This document shows positions 50,740 to 62,017 of a stretch of 64,000 nucleotides of DNA, in pieces (within the stretch, counting starts at the first letter, position 1; the number at the start of each line of letters is the position of its first letter). A program made the position numbers and the translations under genes. Source of the DNA: Ficedula albicollis (lineage: Eukaryota > Chordata > Aves > Passeriformes > Muscicapidae); the NCBI RefSeq assembly GCF_000247815.1, contig NC_021684.1, positions 12,276,558-12,340,557 of the forward strand, read 5' to 3'. The notes below the pieces were generated by a model that searched no databases, was not told where the DNA came from, and worked only from the letters and a program-made list of their open reading frames with translations.

Positions 50740-51972
50740 GCCGTGGTGCAGGACCCCGTGGCTCCCCTGTGCTTGTGCCCACAACAGGGCACTGTGCCTG
50801 TGCCTGCTCCCGTTTCTCGGAGCCACCAGTAAATGCTTCCTTCTGAGTCATTCCTGCCCTCCCTCTGTTCGCAGGAGCAGCAAAGAGCTGCTGTTGCAGC
50901 CAGTGATCATCAGCAGGAACGAGAAGGAGAAGGTTCTCATCGAGGGCTCCATTAACTCCGTGCGCGTCAGCATCGCAGTGAAGCAGGTGAGGGGGGGTTT
51001 GGGCAGGGGATTGGCAGCTCAGCCTGTGGGGAAGCCTCACTTCCCTTTTCTCTCTCCAGGCTGATGAGATCGAGAAGATCTTGTGCCACAAATTCATGCG
51101 CTTTATGATGATGAGGGCTGAGAACTTCTTTATCCTGCGCAGGAAGCCTGTGGAGGTGAGGTGACAGGGAGGGGACAAAGCAACTCCTGGCTCCACTCCT
51201 GGCACTGGGAGGGTGTCCAGTGCAGAACTGGGATATGAGTTTGCATGGCCAGTGATTTGGGTGCTAAACCCTTGAGTGCTTCTCTCTTGTGCAGGGTTAT
51301 GACATCAGCTTCTTGATCACGAACTTCCACACGGAGCAGATGTACAAGCACAAGCTGGTGGACTTTGTCATCCACTTCATGGAGGAGATCGATAAGGAAA
51401 TCAGCGAGATGAAACTCTCTGTCAATGCAAGGGCCCGCATCGTGGCAGAGGAGTTCCTTAAGAATGTGAGACTCTGAAATGGGAAGAGGGGTCTCTGATT
51501 TTGGGAGTGGGGTGTGGGGTCAAAACCAGTGTGGCCCTTGTTCCCAGAGCCCCCTGTCTCATTAGTAAGGACGGGGTGACATCCTGCCCAAGGAACCTAT
51601 TGGGGACATGGAAAGGATGCCAAAGGCACTTGTATCCCCTTTGCTCATGCAGTGCCAGCTTTTGAGACCCCCAGAGCTTGCTCAGTGGCAGCAGTCTTGG
51701 GGGATGAGACCCTTTTGGTGGGTGCTGAGGTGGATGTACAGTGCTTGGGGAGGCAGCAGGAGAAGCTGAGCGTGAATCCCTGTGAGCATTGGCCACCCTC
51801 AGCCTCCATCCCCGTGCCAGGAGGGTGGTGAGGGTTCTCGGGGCACTGTTAGCAGGGACTAACAGCATTGTGTTCCTCTCCAGTTTTAGGCCGTGGTGCA
51901 GGACCCCGTGGCTCCCCTGTGCTTGTGCCCACAACAGGGCACTGTGCCTGTGCCTGCTCCCGTTTCTCGGAG
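49673..51972 (+). repeat. Perfect tandem duplication 2 x 1150 bp covering ARPC4 exons 3-6
   Basis: 49673-50822 and 50823-51972 are identical, introns included. The second copy supplies exons 50875-50986, 51060-51155, 51295-51465 and 51884-51889. Exon 5 ends in phase 0 while exon 3 starts in phase 2, so splicing from copy 1 into copy 2 would shift the frame. Only one copy can serve the canonical protein. Identity across introns argues for a false duplication or an extremely recent event. Confidence 0.95.
50875..51889 (+). pseudogene. Second copy of ARPC4 exons 3-6 (duplicated fragment)
   Basis: An intact but headless copy of ARPC4 3' exons. It has no copy of exon 2 and no own promoter. If real, it would be usable only by skipping the first copy. 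If not, it is an assembly duplicate to be collapsed. Confidence 0.7.
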
Positions 51973-52992
51973 GACCGCTGGGCGGGGCCGGGCCCTGCCC
52001 GCCCCTCTCTGGGCTGGGCGGGAACAGCCCCTGCTTGCGGCAGCGCGGCCCCAGCCGCTGCCCCTGTCTCGTCTTGTTTTTTAAACGGTCTTGTTTGCTG
52101 TATCTGGCGCCTCTGTCTCTTCGTCTCTTCCCTCCCGCCGCTCTGGGCCACCCTGGGGGATGGGGGCGGGGAGGGCATTGTGGCCCTGGGGGGCAGATCA
52201 TGGATGGGAGCAGGACATGGAACTGGAGGGGCACAGTGCAGCAACAGCAAACGGTGGGGCTCCTATGTGAGGGGCCACAGGGGGTGTCAGGAGAGTATGA
52301 AAGGACTTGAAGTCAGCCTGGAGGCAGCAAAGGGCTTGGGGTGTGGGGCACAAAAGGATTTTGGGCAGGGTGCAAGGTTTGAGTGGGGGATGGCCGGCTG
52401 TGGGCATAGGGGGCTGTTTTTGTTCCCCCCTTTGGTGCAGTGGAGCCATTGTGGTGGCTGGAGCTGGGGCTGTGACATCACAGCGGTGCTGGGGTTGGGG
52501 GAGCCACATGCTGCATTCTAACATCGGCGGTAATGGGGTTTAGAGGCCATGTCCTGCACTCAACTCGACTTCAGTCCCCAGCAGGACAGGGGAAGAAGAC
52601 AACCCACGTGGCACAGAGGAGGAAGAGCCACCCAGAGCTCCTTCCATCCTCAGGCAACCATGAGATATTGTGACATAGAGAGCAGCACTGCAGGCACACA
52701 GCCCCCTGGACAGGGACGCTTGAGCAGGGTACACTCCAGCTACCCCATGGCCCAGCTTGCTTGGGACAAGGGCACAGTGGGGCATCCTGGGACTGTGCGG
52801 TGCAGCCGGGACACTGGTATGAGGCTCAGCAGGCCAGAAACTGCCCTTCTGGGGGCTCGAAGCTTGGTCAGGCAGAGGCAGGCAGGTCAGTGCTTTCTTT
52901 CTCTCCATGCCTGCCCTGTGGACATGGGGACAGCGGGCTCAGACAGGGCTGTCCTCACAGGGCACTCAGCAGCCATCACCATCAGCCACCAG
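51973..52992. other. Gap between ARPC4 and TTLL3
   Basis: It begins with a GC-box-rich segment (GGGCGGGGCCGGG near 51979, GGGCTGGGCGGG near 52010) and a T-rich element. This could be ARPC4 3' UTR or a TTLL3 promoter. The rest, to 52992, is unremarkable. An in-frame open stretch runs from about 52660 into the first TTLL3 exon, but nothing in it is recognisably conserved. Confidence 0.5.
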
Positions 52993-55900
52993 GTTGGCTT
53001 CCAGTGCTCGCTTAAGCTTGAGCAGCTCAGGAAGGCCAAGCTGCATGTGGAGAGGGCCATTAAGGTGAGGGACCTGATTTCACACCCCTCAAATGCCACC
53101 TGCTTGCATTTCTGGCTCAGGAGAGCTGAGCCAGAGGAAGCAGGACTTGGGCAGGCTGAGCCCACTGGTCTCTGCACAGGAGAAGAAGATCTTCACGGTA
53201 CTGGGCCCCTACCCCATCATCCGCCGCCTGCTGCGAGCCCGGGGCTGGGTGGAGAGGAAGCTCCCTGGCACAGGCAGACAGCTGGAGCAGCAGCATGGTG
53301 ACCAAAACAAGCAGCGGCCGGAGACAGGGCCAAGTAATGGTGGTGGTGGGCAGGGGGAGGCACTGCTGAACCCACATGGTGGGGCACAGCCTTTTCTGGG
53401 GACCACAGACCCCCAGCACTACCCATGGCTACCTGATGAGGAGGAGGAAGAGAAGGAGGAAGAGCAGCGTGATGATGACCCCAACGGCATCCATGACCTC
53501 ATGGTTAGCAGAGAGGGCTGGGGCTGAGCTCTGCCACTGCCCCCAGCACCCTTCCCCCGGGACCCCCAGGCATGGGCGCAGCCTTGCACAGGGAATGAGG
53601 ATGGGATGGGGGCTCTGTGTCCCACCCTGGTTTCCTCCCTCTCCAGTCCTACCTGGTGCGGGATCGGTTGCCAAACTTCATCTGGACCAACTTCCTTGAA
53701 GCCACTGACCGCCAGCTGCTGCAGCAGGACAACGTGGTGAACCACTACTCCCGGGTGGATGCATTCACCACCAAGGTGGGAGGCTGGAGCCCTTGGGGAG
53801 GGGGATGGGGTCCAGTAGGGACTAACAACCTCCTCTAAACAGGAGGGGCTGTGCCTCAGCCTACAAAACCTGCCGTGGATTGAGCAAGCTGACCCCAACA
53901 CCTTCTTCCCCCGGTGCTACCGGCTGGGGAACATGGAGGAACGAGAAGCTTTCATTGGTGAGCTGAAGGCTGTTGCCATCCTGTCCCTCCCTGTGCTCCC
54001 ACTGCTCCAATGTCCTGTGCAGGACTGGCTGGGGATGATGCCTCCCTCTTGCAGATGATTTCCGCCTGACAGCAGCGCGTAGCCTGCTCAAACTGGCCCT
54101 GGAGGAGGCTGGGGACGTGCCAGTGAGGACTGAGCAGGTCCCAAACTCTGCCAAGGGGGCAGGTGAGTACATGGAGCTGGGCCTCAGGGGATGGCTGAGA
54201 GTACAGAGTTTGGGACAACTGATTAGTTAGGGCTGGGCTTGAAGGCACAGCCTCTGCTCACAGCTGGGGCCTGAGATCCTCCACGCCCTCCTACTAGCCC
54301 ACCTTATTGGTGCTCTGCTCCCTACCCCATCCCCATGCACACAAAGCCACCCATCCCACAGGGAGGCTCTGACCCCAAGGCTGGCATAGGAGTCACGTCT
54401 CTCACCCCATGCATTCCACAGCATTGCAAGGCTGCCCCCTGTACCCTGAGTTGGTGGAGGAAGCCCTGGAGGTCTGTAAGCAGCACCTGAGTGTTCTGCA
54501 GCACCAGGACATTGACAGGAACACCCCGTCCCCCTGCAGGACGTGCATTGACTGGGACCACTTCCTGCAGGAATACTACCGTGTGGCACAGTGAGTGCTG
54601 AGTGGGATGGGGGAACAGGGGGCACCAGGCAGGGCTGATGCTGAGGCCCCCTTCCCCCCACAGTGAGGGGGCAGAGCTGGTGCTGACCAGGCAGCAGCGG
54701 AAGCAGTGCCAGAACCTGCTGCAGCGCCTGGCAGAGCAGCTGCCCCAGCTTGACATGGAGGGCAAGCTCAACGTCTGGATCCTCAAGCCCGGTTCTGAAT
54801 CCCAAGGCAGGGGTAAGGCTGGGGGAAGTGGGGAGCACACAGAAGCTCCCCTTTTAGGAGGGGTCCCACTATCACTGTGTTCCCCAGGCATCGTATGCAC
54901 AACGCGGCTGGAGGAGGTGCTGCAGCTGGCATGGACCTGCACAGCACCCTCAGTGCAGGTGGGCAGGTGGGTGGTGCAGAAATACGTGGAGCGGCTGCTG
55001 ACTATTTTTGGCACCAAATTCGACATCCGGCAATGGTTTGTTGTGACTGACTGGAAGCCACTGACCGTCTGGTTCTACCAAGACTGCTACCTGCGCTTCT
55101 GCTCCTGGCCCTTCTCCCTGCATCACCTGGAGCGGTGAGTGCCCCCCAGCCCAGCTCCCCACACCCCAGCACCCTGGCACCCCCTGACCCAGCCCCACTC
55201 TCCCTGCCCCAGTGCCAGGCACCTCTGCAACGTCTCCGTCCAGAAGTGGTACCAGACGTCACCAGACCAGGACCCCCGTGTGCCCCCTGACAAGATCTGG
55301 TCCAACAAGCAGTTCCAGGAATACCTGGCACAGATAGGGCAGGCGGATGCTTGGCACCAGGTGCTGGTGCCCGGCATGAAGGCAGCGATCCTGAACGCTC
55401 TGCGCAGTGCCCGGGATCGGGTGGGCTTCCGCAAGGGCAGCTTCGAGCTCTATGGGGCTGACTTTCTTGTTGGGGAGGACCTCCAGCCCTGGCTGCTGGA
55501 GATCAACTCCTGCCCCACCATGAGCCCCTCCTCAGCAGTGACCCGCCGGCTCTGTGCCAACGTCCAGCGGGACACGCTGCGCCTCGTGCTCGACCGCAAG
55601 GAAAACCCCACCTGCTCCATTGGAGCGTTTGAGCTCATCTACAAGGAGGTAGGCTGGGATATGGGGGGCAGACACCCCCCAGGCACCCTGAGCCCTCACT
55701 CCCTGCTGTCTCCCCACAGGCACGTGTGCCCAAGCCTCTGTCAGAGCGTGTGAAGCTGATGGTCAAAGGCTGTTCCCTGAAGAACCTCCAGCCAGCAGAG
55801 CAGCAAGCCCAGGACCAGCCCCCCACCACAGTGGCCAAGGCCCTCCACCACCCTGTGTCCCCAGGGACCAGAGCCACCCATGCACCCAAGCAAGCATGGC

Positions 55901-56077
55901 ATCAATGCCTCATCACTGTGCCTTGTGGCCCCAAGCTCCCGAAGGGAGCAGAACCAGGGGGCAAAACCACCCAGGGGACCCAGAGAGCACGGCCTCCACC
56001 TCTCACCATCACTGTGCCCAGTGCCTCCAAATCATCTGTGGCCCCAAGGGGCAAAACCACCCAGGTGCCCCAGAGAG

Positions 56078-56138
<61 letters not shown>

Positions 56139-57310
56139 ATCATCTGTGGCCCCAGGGGGCAAATGCCTCCAAATCATCTGTGGCCCCAGGGGGCAAAACC
56201 ACCCAGGGGACCCAGAGAGCACGGCCTCCACCTCTCACCATCACTGTGCCCAGTGCCTCCAAATCATCTGTGGCCCCAGGGGGCAAAACCACCCAGGGGA
56301 CCCAGAGAGCACGGCCTCCACCTCTCACCATCACTGTGCCCAGTGCCTCCAAATCATCTGTGGCCCCAGGGGGCAAAACCACCCAGGGGACCCAGAGAGC
56401 ACGGCCTCCACCTCTCACCATCACTGTGCCCAGTGCCTCCAAATCATCTGTGGCCCCAGGGGGCAAAACCACCCAGGGGACCCAGAGAGCACGGCCTCCA
56501 CCTCTCACCATCACTGTGCCCAGTGCCTCCAAATCATCTGTGGCCCCAGGGGGCAAAACCACCCAGGGGACCCAGAGAGCACGGCCTCCACCTCTCACCA
56601 TCACTGTGCCCAGTGCCTCCAAATCATCTGTGGCCCCAGGGGGCAAAACCACCCAGGGGACCCAGAGAGCACGGCCTCCACCTCTCACCATCACTGTGCC
56701 CAGTGCCTCCAAATCATCTGTGGCCCCAGGGGGCAAAACCACCCAGGGGACCCAGAGAGCACGGCCTCCACCTCTCACCATCACTGTGCCCAGTGCCTCC
56801 AAATCATCTGTGGCCCCAGGGGGCAAAACCACCCAGGGGACCCAGAGAGCACGGCCTCCACCTCTCACCATCACTGTGCCCAGTGCCTCCAAATCATCTG
56901 TGGCCCCAAGGGGCAAAACCACCCAGGTGCCCCAGAGAGAACGGCCTCAACCTCTCACCATCGCTGTGCCCAGTGCCTCCAAGTTGTCTGTGGCCCAACG
57001 GAGCAGAACCACGCAAGTGATCCATCACAGAGCACCAACAGGGAAGTTGCCTCTTCTGGAGCAACAGAAAAACTGTTCTTCTCCCAGCTCTGACCCCCCA
57101 GCACCACCACAGCCTTGGGTCTCCTCTGCTGGGAGCCAGGAGCTGCCAGGGCTCGGTCTCTCACCCAGGCAGCGCCAGATCAATGGCTATCCCCTGGATT
57201 GGGTGCCTATGCCACCACCCCGGGGAACTCCCAGCAACCCCTGGCTATCCCAGGGTTATGCACGCTCCTTCCCTCCTGCCAAGCCCCTGCGACAACCTCT
57301 GTCTGCATAG
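52993..57310 (+). CDS. TTLL3: TTLL3 (tubulin glycine ligase); N-terminus unresolved, tail frameshifted at a C run
   Basis: TTLL3 adds the first glycine to glutamate side chains in tubulin tails of cilia. Exons: 52993-53064 ([13 protein letters not shown]; start codon not found), 53180-53503, 53647-53775, 53843-53957, 54055-54162, 54422-54590, 54664-54812, 54888-55134, 55213-55648 and 55720-57310. TTL-domain features: [21 protein letters not shown] with an ATP-grasp lysine, [15 protein letters not shown], and the nucleotide/metal-binding [20 protein letters not shown]. An acidic EEEEEKEEE tract lies in the second exon. After the catalytic part, the last exon encodes a long low-complexity tail with 30-residue repeats. 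The frame changes by one at 56080-56170 (C run plus a 34-bp partial unit). The downstream frame then runs through the repeats to the stop at 57308-57310. In human, ARPC4-TTLL3 read-through transcripts are known, and the same gene order exists here. Confidence 0.88.
55990..57030 (+). repeat. 90-bp coding minisatellite in the TTLL3 tail
   Basis: The unit is 90 bp (30 codons). Eight units from 56221 to 56940 look identical base for base. Variant units flank them: one before the C run (from about 55990) and one after (from about 56941). In the coding frame each unit reads about [18 protein letters not shown] followed by [12 protein letters not shown]. Because 90 is a multiple of three, copy-number change keeps the frame. 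It is rich in S, T, P, K and R and probably disordered. Confidence 0.95.
56080..56136. repeat. Poly-C run, 57 nt, inside the TTLL3 repeat
   Basis: The only run not at a promoter. It replaces the GGCCTCC part of a repeat unit after GAGAGAAC and is followed by a 34-bp broken unit (56137-56170). It marks an unresolved join in the repeat array. Confidence 0.93.
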
Positions 57311-57866
57311 AGTGCCAACACCCTGTTCCTGGAGCAGCAGCACGTGGCAGCTCTCAATGGGATGCAGAAGACTGAGGATGCTGAGAGTGTTCCAGGAGTG
57401 GACAGCACCCTGCCTGTCTTTGCTGGGGAAACACTGCAGTACTAGGCTACCTCTCATCCCAAAGAACTCCCACTGCTGTATTGTGGTACCCACCTCCTCC
57501 CTAACAAGCATTTTTAAATATTTCTGTGATAAGGAGTCTGTCTCAGACCTGTGTGTGAATTGTAGGGAGGGCTAGGACTGCCCCTGGGATGGGGCTGTGG
57601 GTGGGAACTGGGGCTACCAGGGCAGAGAGCAGGCAGGAAAAGCTGACTCTGCTCCTGCCTGTAGTCACCCCTGCCAGGTGACGCAGTGGTGGGTGATGAC
57701 ACTGCTGTGTTCTAGCACTTGGAACCAGGGCTGGTGCCCCCAGCAATGCCAGAGGGACAGCCAGGAGAAATGCATCTTCTGAGTGCCAAGGAAAGAACTG
57801 AGTGCAGGCAGCAGGGGGGAATTTTAATGGGATGGCAGTGGGTGTCCCTCTGCAACACTTGGACTC
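57311..57866. other. Converging 3' ends of TTLL3 (+) and RPUSD3 (-)
   Basis: Non-coding. No AATAAA was found for TTLL3; an AT-rich TTTTTAAATATTTCTG stretch lies near 57510. RPUSD3 has ATTAAA on the minus strand at 57823-57828, only 39 bp past its stop. Confidence 0.6.
57823..57828 (-). terminator. RPUSD3 variant poly(A) signal (ATTAAA on - strand)
   Basis: TTTAAT on the + strand in GGGAATTTTAATGGG. It is the nearest acceptable hexamer, giving an unusually short 3' UTR. Confidence 0.5.
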
Positions 57867-59251
57867 CTAGTGCTCAGGCAGCCCCAGACAGCGCAGAGTG
57901 TGCACAAAGTAGGGTGGTGGTGGGGCACAGAGGGTGCCCTCGGGCAGCACTAACTCCTGCAGGTGGATGTGGAGTGGGAGGTGTTGGAACTGCTGTGGAG
58001 AAAGCCCCAGCCGGGACAGCAACTCCTCGTCCAGTACCTGCAATGTGAGTGGGCACCTCAGTGGGATGACAGGGCTATGCTGAACGCCCCACCCAGCATC
58101 CGCCCTGGCCCAGTGTGGTACCTGTGTGCGGCTTGGGGCGGTCTCAGGGCTCAGAAAGAAGGGCACTCCCAGCACCCTGCCCACCTGGGAAGAGTGCCTG
58201 TGGTCACCCAGGGCTGGGCACAGCAGCAGTGTCAGGTGCACCTGGAGCTGCTCTGGAAAGGCTGGGGAGGAACAGTGAGAAGGTGAGATTGCAGGGGTCA
58301 GGAAGCATGGCTGGGGTGGTGGAGGAGTTGGGGGGCCACTCACCAGTCCTGGGCTGAAGCTGGAGGAGGGCACAGCCCCCCATGGCGCTCAGCACCCAGT
58401 AGCGCGTCAGGGTGCTCTTCACATCCTTCCTGGCCAGGCTGCGGCGTCCGGGGGCTGGCACTGGCACCACCTGCAGAGCACAGCCCTCAGCACTGCCTGG
58501 GGTATTCCCCATGTCGCCAGCCTGCTGGCACCCCCTTACCATGGCTCTGTCCTCCTGCTGCTGCCAGCGCAGCCCAGTGCAGATCTCACCCTCCATCTCC
58601 TCCGGGACTCCCACCGTGATGGCACTGCAGGGTAAGGCGGTGAGAAGGGGACAGGACCCCCATGCCAGCATGGCAAGGTCCCAAGGACTCACCGATATGT
58701 GGCAGGGTACTGGCCTCTCCAGCGAGCATTGGTGAAGAACTGTTGGAGCTTCTTAGTGGTGTGGTAGCAGCTGGACAGGAGGACAAGGCCAGAATACTCC
58801 CTATGGGACATGGCTGCTTCAGACCTGGAGGTGGAAAGGCAGCCCCAGCTCCACCGCAGGAACTCCAGCCTGGAACCTCCTACCATACCTGGCAGGAGCC
58901 TTCACCACGTGGAGCTCAGCAGCGAGGCCCAGGCGCCGTCTCAGTGCTGGCAGCAGCGCATCCAGGCTCAGGTCCCCAGGGCGCCCTGGGGAGATGCTGG
59001 TGGGTCAGCACCCACCGAGCCCCCCACCCCTGCAGCTCCCCTCTGCTGTCCTGTACTCACCTAGAATGGGAAGGCCCGGGGGCTTGTTCAGTGCCAGCAG
59101 GGCTCCTAGTGACGGCAAGTCTGGTCAGGATGTCCCTCACTCCCTTGTCTCCCCTGCCCCCCATTCTCCCCTGTCGCAGGTACCTTCCCGGTGCACCACG
59201 GATCCCTCCAGCATCTTCAGTGTCTCCTTGGGGCCCAGCAGCCGCCTCCAC
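57867..59251 (-). CDS. RPUSD3: RPUSD3 (mitochondrial RluA-type pseudouridine synthase), N-terminus lost
   Basis: RPUSD3 is a mitochondrial RNA pseudouridine synthase family member needed for mitochondrial ribosome and translation function. Minus-strand exons: 59184-59251, 59061-59105, 58889-58985, 58693-58800, 58540-58624, 58344-58470, 58122-58261 and 57867-58037. They join in frame to 279 aa, ending L-G-L-P-E-H-stop. Human is about 351 aa, so roughly 70 residues including the targeting peptide are missing; the 5' exon must fall in the C run 59631-60057. Recognisable parts: LLALNKPPGLPILG (RluA motif I), KAPAREYSGLVLLSS (motif II), and AITVGVPEE followed by TRYWVLSAMGGCALLQLQP and HLTLLLCPALGDHR (motif III region). 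The RluA catalytic aspartate of the R-L-D consensus is not seen in motif II. Gene identity comes from synteny (TTLL3-RPUSD3-JAGN1) plus these motifs. Confidence 0.87.
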
Positions 59252-60914
<1,663 letters not shown>

Positions 60915-61067
60915 GTGGGGATAGGTGGGCTCCGTGAGGTGCTGAAGCTCTGCAGTTCAGTCCTGTGGGGCAGCGCTGGCGCAGCTCCGGTGGGTGAGGG
61001 ATCCTCGGGGACCACGGCGAGGGTGTCTGAGCCACACCACGGCCACACCCCGGGCACGCATGCAAGG

Positions 61068-61270
61068 GGGAGACCCCCGAGGGCTGGGGCCGTGCAGGGT
61101 CCCTGGGGTGCGTGCCCCATTCTCCGCGTGTTGCTCTTTGGAAATAAAGCACCGTCCGCGCACGCTCTTCCGATCTGGGAGACCCCCGAGGGCTGGGGCC
61201 GTGCAGGGTCCCTGGGGTGCGTGCCCCATTCTCCGCGTGTTGCTCTTTGGAAATAAAGCACCGTCCGCGC
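61068..61270 (+). repeat. 94-bp duplication of the JAGN1 3' end split by an Illumina adapter tail
   Basis: 61068-61161 and 61177-61270 are identical 94-bp copies, each with the poly(A) signal AATAAA (61143-61148 and 61252-61257). Between them, 61162-61176 reads ACGCTCTTCCGATCT, the 3' end of the Illumina TruSeq adapter. The duplication is therefore an adapter chimera, not biology. The true JAGN1 3' end is one copy continuing into the sequence after 61270. Confidence 0.95.
61143..61148 (+). terminator. JAGN1 poly(A) signal AATAAA
   Basis: TTGGAAATAAAGCACC, 229 bp after the stop; repeated at 61252-61257 only because of the adapter-mediated duplication. Confidence 0.85.
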
Positions 61271-61392
61271 TCCCACGCGTGTCTGCGCCGCAGGAAGCGC
61301 CGCCTGGCAGCGGGGGGGTGTGGGGAGGCCGGCGGGGCCGCACGTGCCGGTGGAGGAATGCGGCGGGGCCGGCCCGGGGCGGGGCGGGGAGC

Positions 61393-61590
<198 letters not shown>

Positions 61591-61619
61591 GGCAGGGCTG
61601 TCAGCGCGGGGCTGCTCCT

Positions 61620-62010
61620 GCCCGCCGATACCGGCTCCAGGGTTCGGGGGGATCGTGGGGCTTCCCCTGCTCGCGGCTACTGGGTCCTGGAAGATGGGTG
61701 GAGGCGGCGCTCCCGGTTTCCGGGGTACCCCGCTTCCGAGGGCTCCCGGTCCCCGAAACTTCCTGGCCCCTGGGGCTCCCCGCTTCCAATGACTCCGGAT
61801 CCTCGGGGCTCTCCTTGTTTCGAGGAGTCCCGATGCTCAGGGATTCCCGCTCCCGAGGACGCCGAATCACCGAGGTTCCCGGTTTGCCGGGACTCTGAAT
61901 CCCCGGGGCACCTCCCTTCCGAGACACCTCCCCGGAGCTCTCCCCCTTCCAAGCGCTCCCGGTCCTCGGGGCTCCTGCTGCCCGCGGGACCCCCGGCGCA
62001 CTGCTCTCCC
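61620..62010 (+). repeat. Degenerate GC-rich minisatellite upstream of an IL17RE exon
   Basis: Diverged tandem pieces around a core like GGGGCTCCCCGCTTCCGAGG recur through this stretch, for example near 61727, 61776, 61815 and 61966. One frame stays open through it into the IL17RE exon at 62018. It is most likely intronic. Confidence 0.6.
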
Positions 62011-62017
62011 CCTGCAG

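Noticed and set aside
52549..52992. Upstream start for TTLL3 near 52662
   Set aside because: The frame is open, but the peptide has no recognised similarity and no splice or conservation support, so the start was left unresolved.
55990..57030. CRISPR-like direct repeats
   Set aside because: The units are contiguous 90-bp coding repeats without spacers in a vertebrate gene.
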